The notes beneath the pieces were generated by a model. That model was not told where the DNA came from and did not search any database. It saw nothing but the letters and a program-made list of their open reading frames with translations. The position numbers and the translations under genes were made by a program. 7,237 nt of DNA from contig JADGPV010000114.1 of the NCBI GenBank assembly GCA_017882245.1, positions 1-7,237 on the forward strand. The letters run 5' to 3'. Source of the stretch: Bacteroidales bacterium. Lineage in GTDB: Bacteria > Bacteroidota > Bacteroidia > Bacteroidales > VadinHA17. Below are positions 4,262-7,237 of the stretch, in pieces (within the stretch, counting starts at the first letter, position 1; every line of letters begins with the position of its first letter).

Positions 4262-5941
4262 ATGAAAACAACCAGTATTGCCATGTGCATGGGAAGACTT
4301 ATACTCATGCTCGTGATGATGTCATTACTGACATTTAATGCTTCATCTCAGACACTTTCCCTGAAACAGCTTTCAGCCGGGTATGATAAGATGCTCTCCG
4401 AGCAGTTCAAATCCGGTGAGCCCGGTTGCGCAGCCCTGGTGGCAGAGAAAGGACAGATAATATATAATAAGGCTTTCGGAATGGCTAACCTCGAGCTGAA
4501 CATACCCATGCAACCCGACATGGTCTTCAGGATCGGTTCGATCACCAAGCAGTTCACTGCAGTGGCAATACTCCAGCTAATGGAGCAGGGTAAGCTGTCA
4601 TTGCAGGATGATATCACTAAATTCATTCCTGATTATCCGACACAAGCCTATACAATCACGATTGAACATTTGTTGACGCATACATCCGGGATAAAGAGCT
4701 ACACCAGTATTACCGATTATTTTAATAATGTAAGGAAGGATATGAAGCCGGAGGAGGTTATAGATCTGTTTAAAAACCAGCCCATGGAGTTCGCTCCCGG
4801 CACAAAATGGAACTATAACAATTCAGGCTTTTTCCTGCTTGGTTATATAATAGAGAAAATAACAGGCAAGACCTATGCGGAGTATATACAGGAGAATTTT
4901 TTCACTCCGCTTGGCATGACCGGCTCATGCTACGGCAGCGATACAAAGATCATTAAAAACCGAGCTTCAGGTTATCAGCAAGGTAATGACGGCCCCGAGA
5001 ATTCAGATTACTGCAGCATGACTCAGCCCTATTCGGCAGGCTCCATAATGTCGACTGTCGGGGACCTCTTCAAATGGCATCAGGCCGTACATTCTTACAA
5101 GCTGGTAAAAAAGGAGACGATTGACAAAGCCTTTACCGAATATAAGCTCGCGAATGGCGATGGCACCGGCTATGGCTACGGGTGGTTCCTGTCCCAGCTC
5201 CAGGGCAGTCCAACAATCGAACATGGCGGTGGGATCTTCGGTTATCTGACAAGTTCAATCTACCTTCCGGAAGAGGATGTCTTTGTAGCGCTCTTCTCTA
5301 ACAGCACAGGCAAGGCCCCTGAGTTCACGGCATTAAAGATGGCTGCCATGGCAATTGGCAAGCCCCTGAAGACGACTGAGATAAAGCTTGATGAAGCAAC
5401 ACTCGATCAGTATGTAGGGATCTATGCCAACGAAAAGGGGAAAGAGGTCACTATCACCCGGGAAGGCACTCAGCTTTCAGCAAATCTTTCAGGAGCAGGA
5501 ACCAGGAAGCTGATCCCCTCAGAGAAGGACAGGTTCCTTGTTGAGGATGCATTCATGTACGCGACTTTCAGCAGGGATGGTAATGGCAAGATTGTCTCCT
5601 TCGTCAGTGACGACAGGGGCAAACTTGACACATGGAACCTGACTGAAAAGAAGATCGAGGAAAAGAAAACCATTACCGTTGATGAGGTAATCCTGGAAAA
5701 GTATGTAGGCCAGTATGAACTGCAACCAGGTTTCATCATTACCTTCACGCGGGAGGGTAACCGGCTATATACCCAGGCCACCGGACAACCGAAGTTTGAG
5801 GTCTTTGCCGAGAGTGAGACGAAGTTCTTTCTGAAGGTTGTTGATGCTCAGGTTGAGTTTGTACCCGATGCGGACGGAAAGGTCAACAAGATGATCCTTA
5901 ACCAGGGAGGACAGACAGTGGAGGCGAAGAGGATCAAATGA
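4262..5941 (+). CDS. Exported serine hydrolase, beta-lactamase/class C PBP family, with two C-terminal accessory repeats
   Basis: Predicted periplasmic serine hydrolase of the beta-lactamase-like family (Pfam Beta-lactamase), which contains peptidases, esterases and D-aminopeptidases as well as class C beta-lactamases; true antibiotic resistance should not be assumed. A signal peptide covers residues 1-29 (hydrophobic 12-25, likely cut after NASS). The catalytic motifs are SITK (Ser93 nucleophile, Lys96), YNN (Tyr185-Asn187) and HGGG (from His321, in place of KTG). The hydrolase domain ends near 365. Two related C-terminal units follow, about 375-460 and 473-558, each opening with LDQYVGIY or LEKYVGQY, then a TxTREGxxL strand; they resemble DUF3471-type beta-barrel domains. 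The total of 559 residues fits a hydrolase plus two such units. ATG follows an A/T-rich stretch without a Shine-Dalgarno site. An Ntn hydrolase gene follows after 66 nt. Confidence 0.93.
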   Translation: MKTTSIAMCMGRLILMLVMMSLLTFNASSQTLSLKQLSAGYDKMLSEQFKSGEPGCAALVAEKGQIIYNKAFGMANLELNIPMQPDMVFRIGSITKQFTAVAILQLMEQGKLSLQDDITKFIPDYPTQAYTITIEHLLTHTSGIKSYTSITDYFNNVRKDMKPEEVIDLFKNQPMEFAPGTKWNYNNSGFFLLGYIIEKITGKTYAEYIQENFFTPLGMTGSCYGSDTKIIKNRASGYQQGNDGPENSDYCSMTQPYSAGSIMSTVGDLFKWHQAVHSYKLVKKETIDKAFTEYKLANGDGTGYGYGWFLSQLQGSPTIEHGGGIFGYLTSSIYLPEEDVFVALFSNSTGKAPEFTALKMAAMAIGKPLKTTEIKLDEATLDQYVGIYANEKGKEVTITREGTQLSANLSGAGTRKLIPSEKDRFLVEDAFMYATFSRDGNGKIVSFVSDDRGKLDTWNLTEKKIEEKKTITVDEVILEKYVGQYELQPGFIITFTREGNRLYTQATGQPKFEVFAESETKFFLKVVDAQVEFVPDADGKVNKMILNQGGQTVEAKRIK

Positions 5942-5964
5942 ACAGTAGAACATTAGAACAATCG
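5941..5964 (+). repeat. Degenerate octamer tandem repeat after the serine hydrolase
   Basis: Three 8-nt units, AACAGTAG (5941-5948), AACATTAG (5949-5956) and AACAATCG (5957-5964), begin on the last base of the serine hydrolase stop codon TGA (5939-5941). Confidence 0.6.
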
Positions 5965-5978
5965 AAGTAAGAACTGAT

Positions 5979-5986
5979 TATCTTTA
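5979..5986 (+). promoter_or_regulatory. Possible -7 box for the Ntn hydrolase gene
   Basis: TATCTTTA differs from TAnnTTTG only in its last base and lies 21 nt before the ATG at 6008. The best -33 candidate is TTAG at 5953-5956, spaced 22 nt and inside the octamer repeat. The gene may therefore have its own promoter instead of, or in addition to, readthrough from the serine hydrolase. Confidence 0.3.
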
Positions 5987-6007
5987 TCAAAATTCACTGC
6001 TGCTGTT

Positions 6008-7237
6008 ATGAAGAGATTGTTCGCGATTGTGTTACTGCTGGCCGGAGCCGGGGTGACAGGAGACATCTGGTCTTGTACCACATTCATTATATCAGGCAGG
6101 AACACCCCTGACGGGAAACCGATCTTGTACAAGCACCGGGACACAGGTACACTGGACAATGCCATTGCTTTTTTCAGTGATGGCAAGTACCAGTATATAG
6201 GCATTGTCGATTCAAAGGACACATGGAAGACTGAAGTATGGGGCGGGTATAACTCTGCAGGATTTGCCATTATGAATACAGCTGCCTACAATAATAATAC
6301 AGGCGACACAACAAAACTTACCGATCAGGAAGGAGTTGTGATGAAGCTGGCACTGCAGAACTGTGCTACGCTGGCCGATTTTGAGAAGATGCTCAATGAC
6401 CTGCCGAAGCCTCTTGGTGTAGATGCCAACTTCGGGGTCATTGATGCCTCCGGCGGTGCCGCTTACTATGAGACAGGTAATTCCGGGTTTAAGAAGATCG
6501 ATGCCAATGACCCGGCTCTGGCACCCAATGGCTACCTTGTTCGTACCAATTTCTCGTTCACCGGCACTGTAAACGGGGGAGGGGGTTACATCAGGTATGC
6601 CACTGCCAGCGAGACGCTTAATATGGCTGCGGCGCAAAATAAGCTTGAGCCTCATTACTTACTGAACTGTATATCGCGCAACCTTTACCACTCGCTCACT
6701 AAAGTGAACCTGAGAGCCGGTCTGCCTGCGGATAATAAGAGTACCGACTTCAGGAGCTTCGAGGATTTTATACCGCGCTTTTCAACAGCATCTGTAATTA
6801 TGGTTGTCGGGACGGCAAAGGGAGATGATCCGTCAGCGACGATGGCATGGGTGGTAACTGGCTTCCCGCTGACTGCGGTGGCTGTGCCTGTATGGATCAG
6901 CGCTGGCAAGGACCTGCCATGGGTGGTCAGCATGAAGGAAGATATGCACGCTCCTCTCTGCGATGCGGCAATGTGGCTCAAGGGCCAGCTTTTCCCCATA
7001 ACCCGGGGCAGCGGATATAAATACATCAATGTAGCTGCCCTTATCAATGCTGAAAATACAGGCATCCTGCAACGTCTTGAACCTGTTGAGAATGAGATTT
7101 TCAGAAAGACCACGGAACTGATGGCATCAATCCCTGCCGGCAAGGCGAAAAATGAAAAGATCCGTGAATATTATAAATGGCTCGACAGCTATATCATTCA
7201 ATCTTATAAGGAGATATTTGGGATTGAAATGAAATAA
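6008..7237 (+). CDS. Exported Ntn hydrolase, choloylglycine hydrolase/peptidase C45-like
   Basis: Predicted amidase or acyltransferase of the N-terminal nucleophile class, acting after export. Residues 1-22 form a signal peptide with a short basic start (Lys2, Arg3) and a hydrophobic core (5-16). Cys23 opens the family hallmark CTTFIISGRNTPDGKPILYK, followed by HRD (43-45); in these enzymes the cysteine after the removed leader is the catalytic residue. Other family-like segments are VWGGYNSAGFAIMN (77-90) and NFGVIDASGGAAYYET (141-156). The remainder (about 245-400) is the alpha/beta region plus a helical tail and shows no membrane segment. At 409 residues and ending in TAA exactly at the window edge, the gene is complete. 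Cys23 is not in a lipobox (DIWSC), so lipidation is unlikely. The natural substrate, for example a bile-salt-like amide, N-acyl amino acid or peptide amide, cannot be assigned. It lies 66 nt downstream of another exported hydrolase in the same direction. Confidence 0.88.
   Translation: MKRLFAIVLLLAGAGVTGDIWSCTTFIISGRNTPDGKPILYKHRDTGTLDNAIAFFSDGKYQYIGIVDSKDTWKTEVWGGYNSAGFAIMNTAAYNNNTGDTTKLTDQEGVVMKLALQNCATLADFEKMLNDLPKPLGVDANFGVIDASGGAAYYETGNSGFKKIDANDPALAPNGYLVRTNFSFTGTVNGGGGYIRYATASETLNMAAAQNKLEPHYLLNCISRNLYHSLTKVNLRAGLPADNKSTDFRSFEDFIPRFSTASVIMVVGTAKGDDPSATMAWVVTGFPLTAVAVPVWISAGKDLPWVVSMKEDMHAPLCDAAMWLKGQLFPITRGSGYKYINVAALINAENTGILQRLEPVENEIFRKTTELMASIPAGKAKNEKIREYYKWLDSYIIQSYKEIFGIEMK

Noticed and set aside
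4262..5941. Antibiotic-resistance beta-lactamase
   Set aside because: The SxxK and YxN motifs are family-wide, the third motif is HGGG rather than KTG, and the two accessory C-terminal domains point to a peptidase/esterase-type member.
1..7237. CRISPR array, tRNA, rRNA, insertion sequence or phage defence system
   Set aside because: No spaced direct repeats of 25-40 nt, no recognisable tRNA/rRNA segment, no transposase motifs with inverted termini, and no known defence protein domains were seen.

Overview
The window looks like chromosomal DNA from a Bacteroidota bacterium, probably an environmental relative of the Bacteroidales/Marinilabiliales or Cytophaga-Flavobacteria groups. Reasons: starts lack Shine-Dalgarno sites and follow A/T-rich stretches; several upstream regions carry the Bacteroidota promoter pattern (TTTG-like -33 box, about 20 nt, TAnnTTTG-like -7 box); one small gene matches the basic N-terminal segment known to me from Bacteroidota cold-shock proteins; and the secreted hydrolases are of types common in that phylum. 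The genus cannot be fixed from the sequence.

Layout. 1-160: no gene I can support. 161-1465 (+): secreted glycoside hydrolase family 5 enzyme (endo-beta-glucanase type), followed by a GC-rich hairpin. 1466-1712: spacer with a good promoter (1537-1568) and a leader of about 140-175 nt. 1713-2954 (+): DEAD-box type RNA helicase with DEFD as motif II. 2968-3174 (+): 68-residue basic protein, 13 nt downstream and probably in the same operon. 3227-3787 (-): NAD(P)H-dependent FMN reductase family protein, convergent with the small gene. 3788-4261, without an intact gene, holds on the minus strand a decayed lipoprotein gene (about 3815-4061) with a well-preserved promoter (4116-4147), then a heptamer repeat (4158-4186) and a weak plus-strand promoter. 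4262-5941 (+): exported serine hydrolase of the beta-lactamase/class C penicillin-binding fold with two C-terminal accessory repeats. 6008-7237 (+): exported Ntn hydrolase of the choloylglycine hydrolase/peptidase C45 type, complete at the window edge.

How the genes fit together. The helicase and small basic protein look like an RNA-handling, possibly cold-responsive pair. The serine hydrolase and Ntn hydrolase are neighbouring exported amide/ester hydrolases that may be co-transcribed, but no shared substrate can be read from the sequence. The GH5 enzyme stands alone: no SusC/SusD, transporter or other CAZyme is visible.

The main points for a second look are the orphan cold-shock N-terminal module next to the helicase, the hidden lipoprotein pseudogene behind an intact promoter, and short degenerate 7-8 nt tandem repeats that sit on or beside stop codons at three gene ends. 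I did not find a defence system, mobile element, CRISPR array or RNA gene.
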